Shown here piece after piece: positions 11,089 to 25,500 of a DNA stretch of 64,000 bases. The notes beneath the pieces were generated by a model, which did no database searches, had not been told where the DNA came from, and saw only the letters and a program-made list of their open reading frames with translations. A program made the position numbers and the translations under genes. Each line of letters opens with the position of its first letter. Position 1 is the stretch's first letter. Origin of the DNA: Undaria pinnatifida (Eukaryota; Sar; Phaeophyceae; Laminariales; Alariaceae); the NCBI GenBank assembly GCA_012845835.1, contig JABAKD010000028.1:2692242-2756241 (forward strand), written 5' to 3'.

Positions 11089-12232
11089 TATAGCATGACC
11101 TCCGTACCGGGGATGGGAGACTATCGTCCCCGGGTGGAGCTGGCTCTATAATATACGACCCCAGCCAATCAGAGATCGGCCGGTCGGTGGGGTTGGGAAT
11201 TATTTCCACACTGAGCGGAGAGGTATCAATCCTGGTGATATCCGTGTTCGTCCCCGGGTTGTCGGAGTTGTATATGTATGTGTGGATGGATTAGGATTGT
11301 GGGGTGGAACTCTATCGTCCCCAGATGACGGTTACTTTATGAACGATCCCCGCCCAATGAGCGACCAGCGATCAGACAAAAAGGCCATATCAGCTAATAT
11401 ATGTTTTCGTTTTTTTTTTCGTCCGAAACTCGAGCCTGAAATTCTTAACTGTCAAATTCTTAGTGCAGTGCTATCGCGTACTATTAATACTATATCAGAT
11501 AGCAACAAGTATTAATGCAGGATTATAATAGCATTCGAGGAATTGAATGACGAAGGCAGCGATACCGTGTTTAACGCCTAGAATACCGTCAGCAAGCCTC
11601 TCCACGATCAGACTATACACACACAGACAGTCCGTCTGCGAACCTCGGATCTAGATATTATCATGCATGGTGTAGCAGAAGCTGGCTCAGTGCGCGCCTC
11701 TCAGTGGCTACGTAGAGAACATACAGCATACGAAATACATGGCCACCCCCTTGCTGGCCCTGGATGCTTGGTTGAGCCAAAACATCAAGAAACGCGCACA
11801 CGAAACGTCTCTTCGTGGCTAGACTAATAGGCTATTAGAGGATCAGTCTGCATGGGCTCTCGGATTTATTCGATCGAAATATGATGAAGCTCGGAATCGG
11901 ATTCACGCAAGAAACGGCACAAGAAGTAAGTAGTCCACTACTGCTGTTTGTCTATATCGATCTCTTGGCATTAATTTTCATTCTACACGCGTAGACTATG
12001 TGTTGTGTGGTGGCGGTTTTTACTCTCTACCAGGTATCGAATGTTGAATCGAACAAGTCGAAGTGCTGCCCTGCCCTACCCGAGAGGGAGCATGGGTGCC
12101 GGCATGCCGGCATTCATGCGAATCCCTTGTATGAATTGAACATGTTTCATAACAAAATAATCGTGTTGAACATGCCTGGAGCAATGCATGTCTCCGGTAC
12201 TAAACTCGTGTATCCTTCGCAGTTGAGCATAC

Positions 12233-12367
12233 CTCGAGTGCCCTGGCCTCGTCACGCATGGCTGTACAATCATTCATCAAGTTGTACAGTTCCTTCTTGG
12301 CATCTCCACCACCACCGCCACCCCTTTGCTGTGTGTGGGCTGCAGAGGTACGACTATTATCAGCCAT
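12233..12367 (-). CDS. Probable first coding exon of an unidentified minus-strand gene
   Basis: A 45-codon segment starts at an ATG (12367) and ends at a good donor, GAG|GTATGC. The peptide begins MADNSRTSAAHTQQR, has a short Gly run, then a helix-like acidic/basic stretch (KKELYNLMNDC...RDEARALE). It is free of low-complexity shadowing apart from the Gly run, and the donor is in a clean position. The family is not recognised. Downstream exons would lie to the left in 1-12.2 kb and none was found there. If real, this gene is head to head with HSF, within about 1 kb. It could also be a chance ORF. Confidence 0.35.
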
Positions 12368-12802
12368 ACGCAATGCAGAATACCACACCACTGATGCTGC
12401 TGTGGTCTCGTTGTGCGGGTGAATGCACGTCTCTCTGCAGCAGGCAGCACCCAGAACACGGCAGCAGTGTTACTGTCGTACGCAGCGCTAGCAAGCTCGG
12501 GAACTTAAGGCGTCCGTCTCTCCCCTCCCCTCCTCGAAAAACTGTGTAGGTAGTAGCCGGATAGCCGGAGGTTTTGTTGGTCGAAGTATTTTTCGAATTT
12601 TCGATTTTGCCTGCTGTTGTTGCCTTTTTGATTGTTGATGTGTTCAACTCCTTTTGACACGAACTCCTGCAACTATGTACTACGTATGTATGTACTCTAC
12701 TGATGTCTGCTGTCTGAGTTCCGCGTTTGTTCGCGCTTGATACGCGTACGTTTTGTTAATTTTCGGCGCTCAAGGTTTCAATTTTACTCGGAGGCGTGTT
12801 TC

Positions 12803-12886
12803 ATGCAGAGCGATGAGAGGGGAGAGAATATCTCTAGTCTCTCTGTGGGAAATCTCGGTTTATTCACGCGGTGCCAGGCATCAGAG
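12803..12886 (+). CDS. HSF: Candidate first coding exon of the HSF gene
   Basis: The recognisable HSF exons begin without an ATG at 13389, so at least one upstream exon must exist. This 28-codon segment starts ATG (MQSDERGENISSLS...) and ends at GAG|GTAGCT in phase 0, which matches the phase-0 acceptor at 13389. The evidence is only position, phase and a possible donor, so the call is weak. Confidence 0.22.
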
Positions 12887-13388
12887 GTAGCTGTGCATGA
12901 GATATCTGCAGGTACCTTCGCGCTTTTATATCCCCACACCTTCGTTGCCGTTCCGGCGCCGATCACCTTCGAAATCGGGGCGACCCGATCAAGTCACGTC
13001 TGGCCATCCCATGCACGGAGCGCTTCGCCGAGGTACGAGGCATTTTACTGCAACCAATAACCTTTGTGCTTCTCACTTTTGATAGTAGAGCGTGCGGAAT
13101 AGCCCCCGATCCCGAGACGCGCACCAGCTCTCTCGGGGAACGTGTTCGAAATATTTTTCAAGTCGGGCTGCGTCGAGGCATAGTTCGCGGTAGCCTCTAG
13201 TAGGTGGTGCTGACTTAATTAATTTGTAAGTGCATTGTTGGTGTGTTATCAAGAGGCCGGTTTATCGATAGGTCTCACTTTTTCATAGGTGTTCAAAATT
13301 TGCGTGAAAAGTTGCAATCCTGACGGAGAACTGATGAACACCACCACGACAACGCAACGCAACGCACACAGGCGCACGCACCAGCCAG

Positions 13389-13520
13389 GCCCGTGGCTTT
13401 GCTTCGAAATTCTACGACATCCTCTCCCAGGAATCGAGCGACATCATCACATGGACCGAGTCGGGACAGGCCTTCCAGGTCCTAGACTACACTCGGTTCT
13501 CGGAAGAAATCCTCTTGAAG
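13389..13520 (+). CDS. HSF: HSF exon A: first half of the HSF DNA-binding domain
   Basis: 44 codons, acceptor CCAG|GCC, donor AAG|GTGCAG, phase 0 at both ends. It encodes [12 protein letters not shown]... to ...[11 protein letters not shown], matching helix 1, the W-containing strand (ITWTESG) and the helix 2 lead-in of HSF domains. An in-frame stop at 13335-13337 and no ATG show that an upstream exon is missing. Confidence 0.9.
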
Positions 13521-16500
13521 GTGCAGTGTTCTCATGTTCGAAAGAATGCGAACTCCCCAACCATGTTCCCTTTTTTGTCGGCAACGACGCGATATTTTGC
13601 CGTCAAAAACAATCGGCAGTGTCATATCGTAGTATTCTGATACTATATCCAAGTCATGTCATGTGATGTGTGCAGCAGTATCTGGTATAGAGCTATTTCG
13701 GTACCTTGTGTAACATGTTCCGATGGCATTCCACATCGATATTCGGTGAGAACGTGCCATGTGGAGTTGTTGGAGAGGGTGCGCTCTGTCATAGGAAGCA
13801 CACGGAGTGCTCCCCGCGACGAAGAGCATACCCGTAGAAGCAAACGACAGCAGTGTGGAGGCAGCTGTCTGTACGACGTAAAGCCCCATATTCTAGGACT
13901 TCTCATTTCCACAATAGTCGTTCGTACTCGTACGCACACTGACACACAGTGGTTTAGCAGTAACACCTACTCCTAGTGTAAAAGTCTGTAACACCAACAG
14001 CTTGCGTTTTTGGCGGACCGTCCGCCGTTGAATCCGATATGGCGACGAAACCCACAAGTAAAACTTTTTTTCGTTCGCTGGCACGGGTGGGTGTGGATTT
14101 CGTCGTGGCCTTTCCTCTTCGCGACGATACTATTAGACTATATGATACCGCGTAGGTTCTTTGCATTTTTTGTCGGCGTGCGGTTTGCCACCTCTCATCA
14201 GTTTGGCACGTCACTGCGTTTTTGCGGGGTACACTGCAGTAGTACCAGGTTAGACTATTCGTATCATCGGGACCAGGTACCAGGTATAAATCACTTTTGT
14301 CAGATGCCATTTTAAGGTACCAGGTTGTGTGTTGTAGTCCTCTTAAGTAACCTGTGAGTTGTGGTTTCTTGTCTTGGGGACTGCAGCGCCACAGGGTTTC
14401 AGAGGGGAAGCGTGTCCAAGGATATATCGTACATGACGATTATTTACAATAGCGGCCACAACACCAAGCAGCCTGGGCTCCTGGGGGTAGGGGATGCGTC
14501 CGAAGGACAACGTGAGGCGATGTACGGCCGTACGGCGTGAGGCGATGTACGGCACGCGTCGCATGCTGATATTTCTATACCTGGTTGTTGTTGTTGTTGT
14601 TGTTCTCTCATTAACTCGCATAATCAAGTCTGAGGTCACATGAAAGGCTCCATTCACTCTGGAGTGGAAGAACCCCCCAGGGAAAAAGCACAAGCGAACC
14701 ATAAGTGGTATTTACACGTACATATATCATAGCTGAAGCACCTGGTATATCATACTTGCGGTAACAAATGGACGGTTGACAAGACCGCATTCGCCGCTTT
14801 TTTGTTCAAAATACCTGGGTCCCAAATCGCTACCAGAGTATATGCTGACCTCTCTTCACGAGGAACGATAAATACATAAGACGCGCGCTCAACGTCGCGC
14901 AGCTTGCAAAGTTGAGTATCGACCACTCAGTCGGTCGAACTCACAGCTACCGCATTTGAAATAGTTGTATTCAGCAGTTCGTAGCGGTCATTTACATCGC
15001 AGTGCCCAGTTTGTGTTGTACATGTACACGAGCACGTACTCGTTACCTTCGCGTTATTTTGCGTCGTAAAACACGCAATACGTCACGAGAGAGCGTTGCA
15101 ATGTTAGAGCCAGACGGGGTGAAAATATGTGCCCGCCGTGCTTACCTCGTGGCAAGTGTTGCACGACACACGACAAGCAACAAGCGGTGGTGCTTGCTTG
15201 GGACGGGTAGAAAGGAACTGCAAGCATGGGGAAGCCATTAGACTGGGGTGGGGCCCTCCATCTAAAGCAACACTGCATGAATGTGTAAAGTAGCCGTTGC
15301 GTCGTATGGGTGATCAAATACCCGCTGGCTGGAGACGAAAATATTGTACAGGGATACCAGTACTCTTTATAATTTTCCCGTATACCTTATGCATACCTGG
15401 TGTGCCTCGCCAGGTTTAATTCCATGGTGTACGCCAGTACCTCGGAGTTGGTATCATATACCCCCGGTTACATCATATATACCAGACGCATGCCAGACGC
15501 ATGGCAACGTACCATATCGTATAATACCAGTACGAAGTATTGTAATACCAGACGCATGGCAACGTACCATATCGTACAATACCAGTACGAAGTATCGTAA
15601 CACCAGTTGGTAGAGTTGGAATTTTGGAGTTGGCACCGCCATCGTGACGTGATCATACGGCTGCACTATCATGGTAACGCTAATGTTGCCCATGCAGAGA
15701 GGCCTTTGATAGCATCCTTTGGTATGCCGTGTGCTGCTCGTGCGCCTCCCATACGACCTACCCCCCCTTGGGACACCCACCCTAATTTGCCGCGCGTGCC
15801 TGCTGCGACCACCGCCACTGCTGTTGCTGCTGCCTCGGCAAAACCAACCGTTATACGTGGTGCGATACGATACGATTCAGTACTTCCGCCACAACAAGTT
15901 CAGCTCCTTCCGTCGCCAGCTTAACTTGTACGGCTACCGGAAGGTAATCAAGGGGCCAGATGCGGGCGCATACATGCACCCGTCTTTCCAGAGGGACCGC
16001 CCGGACCTTCTCGGGGATGTGAAGAAGGGCAAGGTGAGCACGCCGCATTACGTGTGTGTGTGGGGGGGGGGGGGTTACCAAGTCGTCCCCTGTCGCTGTC
16101 GGGGGCATGTTTAAGTTTTGTTGGTTGTTGGCTGAGGTAATAATCCTCCCTGTGAGTCTCCGTGCTTGTGCGCTTGTGTTATACTATACCATACTATACC
16201 ACACTATAGTACACGTACTCTGCATATCAAGACCAGGTACCAAGTTCCTGGTGCATGACATCAATGTACGTGTAGATTAAAAAAATGAAAAATACACTTG
16301 AGGTGTGTGTGAGAGATGGACCAAAAAGGAATTTTTGAACAAAACTCAGCTTTGCAAGCTGCGTGTGATACTACGATCGCTAGGCGTGTTACGGGGTGTT
16401 TATACCCTCGTGAAGGATACAGGTCGGTCACTCCCCTGCTAATGTCAGGATCAACAGGACTAGGACGTTCAGCCTTGTTCTGCGCACGGAAACTGTATAA

Positions 16501-19500
16501 CCCGCATTGAGGGACACAAAACCAGACATCTGTGGAATTCAGTGTGTATAAAATATATATAAAAAAAACTAATGTTATCGTGTGAGTAACTTTTGGCATG
16601 GGTTACTCGGGTCTACCGGGCTTGTACGCAAGTTCCTGTGTACTCCCTGTATATGCGGCAGGCCAGCGGAGGTCCAGCCCAGGCCTGATGCCTGGGTTTT
16701 TTTGTGCTGTTGAGTCATGATGGAACATGCGGTGGACGTCGATCGCTACTGATCCGAAGTGATCTCTCTTCTGCTCGTGATGCAATGCAAAGGCACACTC
16801 ACACACCTGTATTGATCAAATGAAGACCGACGAGTGAGGCCTCGCGTTCTGCAACAGGCGTCGGGCGGTGCACACTTGATCCTAAAGCTCTTCGAACGCC
16901 CATCTCACACTCTGCCAGGGAGTACACAAAACTAACGCGTGGATCCAAAACCAGACCCCTGCAGTCCCTACAGATGGAAGCTCTCGCGCTAAAACGCAGT
17001 GATGATGAGTGCATGTCGCCGTACGTATATATATACCGGTATGATGGTGTAATATTCAATAACATTATTCTAACAACGTCAGCTGTGAGTTCAACGAATT
17101 TAGGGTTTGATAGTCTTATTTGCAATCTGCGTACTACACCGGTCGCTCGCTTCTAGCAGTAAGTTGTTCATTAGTCGATCAAAACCTAATATAAAATGAC
17201 ATCGTATTTCAATACTTATTATGCATGACTAAGAAAACAGCAGTCTCACTGTACCTTCTGCTACAGTGCTGTACCACGTATACAAGGTGTAATATTGTAT
17301 ACCTTACGTATACAAAATATTGCATATTGCGCACGGGGTAAGTTAGCCGGTCCAGGTCTTCATTGGAAGTTGTGGTTTCGTCACTGCTTTGTTGCTCGCG
17401 TTGGTTTCGAGTTTCGAGGGCCAGTTTTTGAGTGTATTTTATCCGATTATGTTTTGAGACTGCTCGTTTTGTTCTGCACATGTATCTCCGACCGTATCGT
17501 AAGTGTAGTTTCGCGTACGTACGTCCCCGTCAGCTGAAAAGCACACCTCATGTTTTCCTCGTAAAACTCCGTTCTTCCGTGGACTCAGCAACGTTTAGCC
17601 GGTTTCGCGCGCAGTTATAACGATAGTAAATGCTGATGTAGATTAAACTATACACTTGTTTCAGATGGTTGTTGTTACTTTTCCGGTTTTCTTGCGTGGT
17701 TAATAATTTTGTTTCCCTTAGTTTTCAATAACCGTTTTTCCCATTTCCGACTTGTGACACCCGTGGTATTTCAAGCCAACAGCATCCCGCAGGGGAACCT
17801 TGTTTAATGCAAGAATATGAGTACGAGTAGGCGATATCATACGTCTCTGTTACCCCCTTTAGCCCTTTAGGACTGCAAAGCTGATCCTCCTCTAGTTCCA
17901 AGTATTATGGATTCGGTTTTAACTGAGTTAAACTTTAAAAGTCTAAACCAGTCCAAAACACGTTTTTGTTTAACGCGACGCACAAATTTCGCCGTCTTGT
18001 TTCACTCAAGTTTTGGTCGTTCGGGGCACCTCTTCCCTCCCTCATTGCGTTCCTTTTTTTTCTTTCCATTTTTTTCTTTTCATTTTTTTCATTTTCTTCC
18101 CTCTTTTTCTTCTATCCTATTAATTTATTTCTTCCTTGCACGTAGTCTGGTGTGATGTATTGCTTGTGTTCTGCCCCGACATTCGTTGCGTTCGGCATTG
18201 CACCACACGTATTGCAATCTGTTTTGTGGTTCGTGACCACATATAGCTCGTCTCTATGAGTAGGAGGTGTCGGCACGGACACTGAAGGTGCTGGGTGTAT
18301 ATTATAAATAATTAAATACACTCCAGCTGTGAGATCAAATATTTTGTCGTATATTATAAAAATTAAAATACACTCCAGCTGTGAGATCGAAGATTTCGTC
18401 GAAACTCATCTTTGCAAGCTGTGTGTGATACTCCGATCGTGCGCATTACGAGTTGTGTGTCCTCATTAAGGATAAAGGTCGGCGACTCCCCTTACAACTA
18501 CAGTGTAGCTATCAGGGTCAACAGGATGATTTTAGTCAGTCTGTGCGCGGAAACTATAAGACCCGTTTCTGAGGGGGACAAAATCTGACAGCTGTGAAGG
18601 GAAAGGGGGCCTGGTTTTGATCAAAAGCGAGCGAGGGGGGGGGGGGGGGGGGGGGGGGGGGGAAGGGGGAATTTGTGCATGTAAGCTATAAATCCTTTCG
18701 AGGGGATAAATCTGACGGTTTTGGCACCAGTATATTATTGGGGGCGGGGGGGGGGGGGGTTTGGGCGGGGGGGGGCATATTATAGTAGTAGATGGGTGGA
18801 AACACACCTGTATAATGTGAACAACACACGATTTAGTGTCATGGATCCGCTGTTTTTTTTTCGATGTAGCCAACAGCGTGGGCTTCGATCCGTTCCGTGC
18901 TAGTGGACTATTCGCAGAACCGTTACATGTTACCAGGTATATTCCCGGCCGAGCTCCGTGGCGGTGCTCTGAGCATGCAACGTCGTCGAAGTGCCTCTTG
19001 TTTCGAGGGGTTGCGTTCCGCCTCGCTGAGCCCAGTAGGTGTGAATGGAAAACGCCACAATTTGCAGCCCCTCCCAATGAAATACTCACCCATATAGTAT
19101 ATTACAAGTACTGTACTGTACCAACAACGCAGCTTGCAAAGATGAGTATTGACCTGAAATTCTTCGAACTCACGGCTGACGTCCTTGGAATATTTTACAT
19201 GAAATGTAATTGAATTAATGGATGAATTACATTGATCTTGTACGTTTTCCCTTATGTATAATTAATGTAGACACGAGACGCGAGTTGATTGTTGTTTTAG
19301 TTTTTTACCATCCCATTTATTATCCTAGCACTGCTCTCGCGCTCCCTCTCAGTAGTAACTCAGATCCGGGGTCACATAGCGGGCTCTTCTCCTCCCCTCT
19401 CTCCACTACGGCACGTGCCTTCATTTTTATCGCTTGAATAATTTAGCATTTTCTTCCCTCGTCGACTCGCGTCGAATTGTGCCTACCCACGCTGCTAGGC

Positions 19501-22500
19501 GCCCTCAATCGCCGATCCTATTTCGTTCTTGCTTTTTTGCAAACATTTCAAAATCTCACCACGGTGGGAACCGACTTGAAGGACCGACGCTATTACTACT
19601 GTGGTAGCATTCGCGGGTAACCATTAGACCACCGGGGGCGACCGGCCGTCGCTATGCAATACCATTAATATTATCTGACCACTGTAAGAAAAATGAAGAT
19701 TACCCCTGTACAAATTCACCCATGTTTTTGGCGACAAACTGCTGAGAATTACGCAGTTTGTTATGTGTGTGTTTTTTAGCGTAGCTACATGAAAGGTCAT
19801 CAAAGGTTAACCCACGTTTTTGGGACTAACTACAAGTACGTGCAAGTACCAGGGAGCATGCCCTGGTACGTACTAGAATTTGTTCGGGGTAAAAAGTGCT
19901 GTTATCGAAGGTTTAATGGTTGAAGTGGCCGCCCAAGACTCGAGACTCCCGACTACTCCCGACTCCTGGCCGGGTACGGGCCCGGAGGTTTATTGTCGCC
20001 ATTCAGTGGAAATTGACACCGAACAGTTATCATGTCGACTGATGATCCGACTACGAATGATTCTGCTGTCTGTCGACTGTACTGCTGCCGTGTTTGTCTA
20101 CTGCTGCTGTGTCTGCTGCGATTGTTCGTTTTATCGTTGTGGGGCGCGTGTTTAGCGACCAAAATAAAACGAGATATGCGATCTTATCGTCTTTTGTCAC
20201 CTTCTCCAGCGTGCATGAAAAGCGTGCTGCCAGCGCAGGACGAGTGCGACCACCGCCGTGCTGGGTGCGTGTCGTGCAGTTTATCATTTTGCAGCTTGGG
20301 CATATTCGCTACCACAGCAGCCCGGGCTGCGCTTTGTCGCTGCTGATGTAATGGTCAGTTTAATTTATCATTTTTTCTTTCTGAACTCCCGAAGGGGCTA
20401 CAGTAGTGTCGGTCTCCTCACAGTGCCGGTATGAGCCACGGTAGTATGTACAAGGGCTCCGCCCGGTTCGCTCGCGCAAGGAAGAATACAATTAAATGAG
20501 AAGGAAGCAGAATGAGGAGGCCCATGGTTTGGTGCAACTAGCGATTTGATAATGCCAAGAGCTACTTGCGCAGATCTGATTACCCTGTGCTGTGCTGTTG
20601 CGCTTGTTGGCGCTGCCACGTTCTGATCGGCTGTATTCGGGTGTAACTTGCGAAAAAAAATCGTGAAGAGAACCGAGAGATGACAAACAAATGAAGCAAT
20701 CAAAAATAAAGCAAACAGGCGAGTACATACGTACATACATACCGACACTTGGTGCCTGGTACGTGCGTTGCGTAATACCTGTTACTGCTATATTATGTTC
20801 GAAAGAAAGCACAGCGCAGCACGGCACAGCGCCACACCACAGGGCAAAGTACGGCACCGCACCGCACGATGCTGCGCTGCTGAGCTATACCAGGTAGCTG
20901 GGCTGAGCTGAGCTGGGTAGTGCTTTTTTTGTATGATTCAACAATGTTTTACCTGTACCTGGTATAATACTTGAAATTGTTCCTGACATGTACGGTACGA
21001 AATAGTAAACACAGCAAAGCAAGCGGCACGGCACGGCACAGCACCGCGAAGTACCGCACGGCAGAGCACGGCGCTGCACTGCTGAGCTAGCGCCGCGGTG
21101 CGCTGCTGAGCTGAGTTGATGAGCCAAGCCTAGCTCAGCTGGGACCTGGTGTCATGACACTTCGTGCCACTAAGATAAAAAAGGTGATCGAAGATGGCAA
21201 CAAAAATATAGACCACTCCGCAAGTAATGGAAGAAGGCGGTGTCCAAGTCGGAGATCATGAGAGGCCAGGGAGGTACCAACCGAGCACTTTCTGCAGAAA
21301 TATACGAAAAGTAAGTAGTTCTACACGGGGCACCGGCACATGCGGTATACCTGGTAGTACTGGTAAGAGGTATTGTACTATTATTAGTATAGCGGGTTCC
21401 AGTCGTGCCAGACGATTTCACCGGCACTGTACCGGAAATAGGCACTATCCAACCAGCACTATCGGGGGATGCCCACTGACTGTCGTTTCAATTATGTGTG
21501 CCTGTTCTGCTACTACTGCTGTATACTAGGTTCCTCACTACGACATGCACGGGGTGAATGAGATCCACGGGCAGCACTTTCGCCATCACCCCCCCGGCGC
21601 CATGAAGGATCCGTCAAGTAGAGACACGATGCAGGTGAGAAGAGATGAGGAACCCGACCGCGCGCGGTTTGAGCACTCCTCCTACCGCTTTTGCCGGTAC
21701 CAGGTACGTGGTACTCAAGAGTGTAGCTTGGTGCGAATGACCAACTTTTTTCGTGTATATACTCGCATCACAGCTTGATGGTACTGTTTACTCGTATTGC
21801 TTGGCTTGTGAGGCGACAGCTCTTGGCTGGAGGTGCAGTACAGCGGTAGTCGCGGGGTCCCATGTTTGTGCGGTGCCTTGCCAGATGGTAATACCGGCAC
21901 TGAAGTGGGACGCGGTGCCTTGCCAGATGATAATACCGGCGCTCAACTGGGACCCGGAACTTTCCCGGATAGTGTGGTGTAACAAACACCAGGGCTGTTC
22001 ACGGGTCATGACCCGACCCGCGGATCATGTCAGGCGGTTATCAAAATCTCGCGGGTCGAGTGGGGTGGGGTCAGGAGGTGCTTGCGATATCACGGGACGG
22101 GACGGGACGGGTCGGGTCGGGCCGGGTCGGAAGGTTTCCAAATCTCGCGGGTCGGGACAGGTTACCCTGACTCGACCTGACCCGTGAAAAACCCTGAAAA
22201 ATACGGACGGACCCAGATATTTTTTTCTTCTCACGGAAGCATTACTTGTTTGTGATATGGACTAACCCTATTTCCATTCAGAAACTATTAATAGGACGAC
22301 ACTCTCAGGTAGCCGACTGATGACGCTCTTCGCGGGTTGCTCACAGGAGAGTCGTTGCGAGACGAACTCGCAGCTCTGTATGTAAGAAAGTACCGTACTG
22401 GGGAGGGGGGAGGGGGGGCCTCCAAGCGACCCCGGATCTGAGTTACTACTGGAAGGGAGCGCGGGGAGAGTAGTGTGAGGGTAATAAATGGGATAAAGAA

Positions 22501-25500
22501 ATATACCTATATCCTTAATGAGGACACACAACCCGTAATACGCGCGATCGGAGTATCACACACAGCTTGCAAAGATGAGTTTCGACAAAATCTTCGATCT
22601 CACAGCTGGAGTGTATTTTTATTTTTATAATGTATAGGGCGAGGTGGTGGTTAGCGTTTTTTACCGCAACAAACCGGCCCCCCCGTACTGCTGTTATTGG
22701 TAGCTTACCGCACTTTGAATAGCTGCTGTTAAATTCGTAATGGGTGGCGGTTGACACACCCGAGATAGTCTTCGGGCGGGATACTTTGGTGTGCGTACAT
22801 ACGATATTTGCAATACATACTCGCACTGCCGTACCCGTTTCGTGCGCGCATGTGATATTGAATGGGCTGGAGGTCGGGCGGTTGAGGCTGATATGGTTGG
22901 ATGATGGGGATTGAATTATGGGGACTTGTTACACGTTAGGTCTCATCGTTCTGAATTGTCGAAAATATTGCGTATAAAGGGCTGAAAATGAATCCCGGAA
23001 GTAGCCTGTGCCGTAGCAGGTATGCGCGCAACAAGACTAACCGGTGGCGTGGTTCATGCGACGCGGTATTATTTGTCAACAACGTGGCATGGTTGGCATT
23101 GAACGGGATAAGGACGGCCACGCGTCGGACTGATCAAGATCTAGATATGTAAGATAGTCTAGATTATCTAGATCCTATAGCGGTGGTTGTGATGTGGTGT
23201 GCAGGACTGATCTAGCCCAGCAAACCTGTGCTATAGATCGTTCAGATGGTTCCGTTCTCACACGGCAACATTATATGTAGGCTCTGCAGATCATATGGAC
23301 CAGGGGCCTGGTTGCCCTGGATTGCATATATGGATCATGTATAGGGATTTGACCTGTCCGATGTGTGAAGACGACCAAAGACATAGTTTGTGCTTCGAAT
23401 GATGGACCAAATCGCCCAGGTAGAGGATATGCACCATGCCTCGTTTTTTCCCTTGTTTTTGCGGGGCCTAGTATACCAGAGGCGTTGATATATGCAGCAG
23501 TGGGGGGCAGGCGTCCCCGATGGTGTAGTAGGTGAATATCTCCTCTGCGAAGTTAATGCTTGAATCCTCCCGAGTACATAGTCGTGCTTGTAGGAATCTT
23601 TTCTTGCGTAAACTGTTGACTAGCGGAAAGCGCGAGAGCCTGAGTTGGCAAAATTCAATGAAAATCGACGCGCATAAAAAGCTGAAAATTGGGAATGCTG
23701 AACGCTATGCGCGATAAAAATGAAGGCATGTACCGGGGGGGAGGATGGAAGACACGTGTGACCACGGCTTGTCCAGAAGGCCGCTGAGGGGAAATCTTCT
23801 TTCGAGTCGAGCTGGAAAGTATAAAGTGATGATGAAAAAATTGGGAATCCCGTTTTGAGAACGCCCAGCATTCGAGCGGACTTAAGAGCAGCCAAATTGG
23901 CTTATCCTGCCATCCTAAAGTGGCATATTTCCTATTACAGATTTGAGCAATGCGTAGTTAAGAGCGCCTGCTTGGGCTTGTCACATGGCGCTTTTAAATT
24001 GGGGTACCGACTTTGTAATGGTCCTTCTAGTTCCACGCATTTTGTCCACGAAACGTGGGTGCAGGTGTATGCTCGTGGTAGGGATCGATCTGAGATATTT
24101 CTGCTGTATGTTGTTAGCGTACCGATTCGGCGGATTGCCACCCGGCCTTTCCCTACTGCAAAGCTGATCCCTCATCCAGACATCCAAGTTGTATGTTTTT
24201 AACAACCTAGGTGACGCTCTGAAGGGGTTAACCCTCAATTTTTTTTGCGCTGTAGCAGCGTCAGGCTCGCTTAGCTCTGACCCCAACTCTAACCCTAAGC
24301 CCAAGCCCCAACCCTAACCCCAACCCCAGCACCAACTCCAACCCACTTCCAACCCCGACCCAATCCCAACCCACACCCTAACCCCAGCCCCAGCCCCAAC
24401 CCCAGCCCCAACCCCAGCCCCAACCACAATCCCACCCCCAATCCCACCCCAAGCCCATCCCCAAGCCCATCCCCAATCCCCAACCCTAACGGCGGCATCG
24501 GCTGGCTTGTCTAACGCCAAGACCTACCCTAACCCCAACCCTAACCCTACCCTCTCAGTCTGCTCCGGTGACGCCAGAGCTGCACGGCGAGGGGCTTGGG
24601 ATGCAGCCGGTGGCGGGGCACGGCGCCATGCCCGTCGCGCACAACACGCCGGGCACGGAGGCTGCGGTGGCGATGTCGAACATGTCTCTCGAGGGCATGC
24701 CTCCTTCTACGGGATGGGCCCAGGTACTGGAGTATCATATCGGACGAAGCAGTGGCGGGTGTTGCTGGGGCTGTGTTTTTTTGGTATCTATATCGTATTG
24801 TATCAAGATCAACGGTACTTTCATTTCTGCCCAGTGGGATATACCGGCGGTGTCGAAAATGTTCTCGAGGGCATGCCTCCTTCGGGGTAGGCACAGGTAC
24901 GGGAGTGTCGTATCGGACGAAGCAGTGGCGGGCATTGCTGGTGCTGTTTGTTTGGGATCTATATCGTATCAGCATCAAACGGTACTTTCTTTTCTGCCCA
25001 GAAGGGTGTACCCTGGGTTACCCCGGTGTCAATTTGATTGCGCCCGTCTTACTCGCCCCGCAGAGTATATACGGAGCACAAGGTTCTCCTGCAGGGTGTA
25101 GTTGGCTTGAAATCTCGGGGGTGTCACCAGTTGAAAAGGGGGACAAGAGTCGAGTAAAAACTAACGTAAAAACAATTAGACACCGCCGTTGTAACCGGAC
25201 AAGTAACACGGACCATCCCAAACGAGTTTGTAGCTCATTCGATACCCTATGCCTACAGTACCTAGTACTACACATGCCTTTGCCTCTAGGTACCCGCAGC
25301 TTATACACCAAAGTATAGATGCCCTTGCAGTTTGCCCGTCGTTTCTTGTCGGCGGCTCTCGGACGGGGCTTGCGGCGAGGCAGATGTATATTGGACTTGG
25401 GCGTGGACATGGCTTGCTTTCACCCCGTGTCCGCACGTTTGGGCGTCACGTTGCCATATATGCTTCCTGCGTTTTCGATGCATGTGTCTCTGACTCGTAA

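Noticed and set aside
11522-11812. Mostly open plus-strand stretch (EELNDEGSDTVFN... SDLDIIMHGVAEAG...)
   Set aside because: It looks like decayed coding sequence, but it is interrupted and matches no family I can name.
12001-12549. 183-codon plus-strand frame
   Set aside because: Partly antisense to the better exon candidate at 12233-12367. The peptide shows no conserved pattern and codon use looks random.
21227-21310. Alternative frame of HSF exon C ([12 protein letters not shown]...AEIYEK)
   Set aside because: Attractive peptide, but it leaves phase 2 and cannot join exon D, which is open only in the phase-0 frame.
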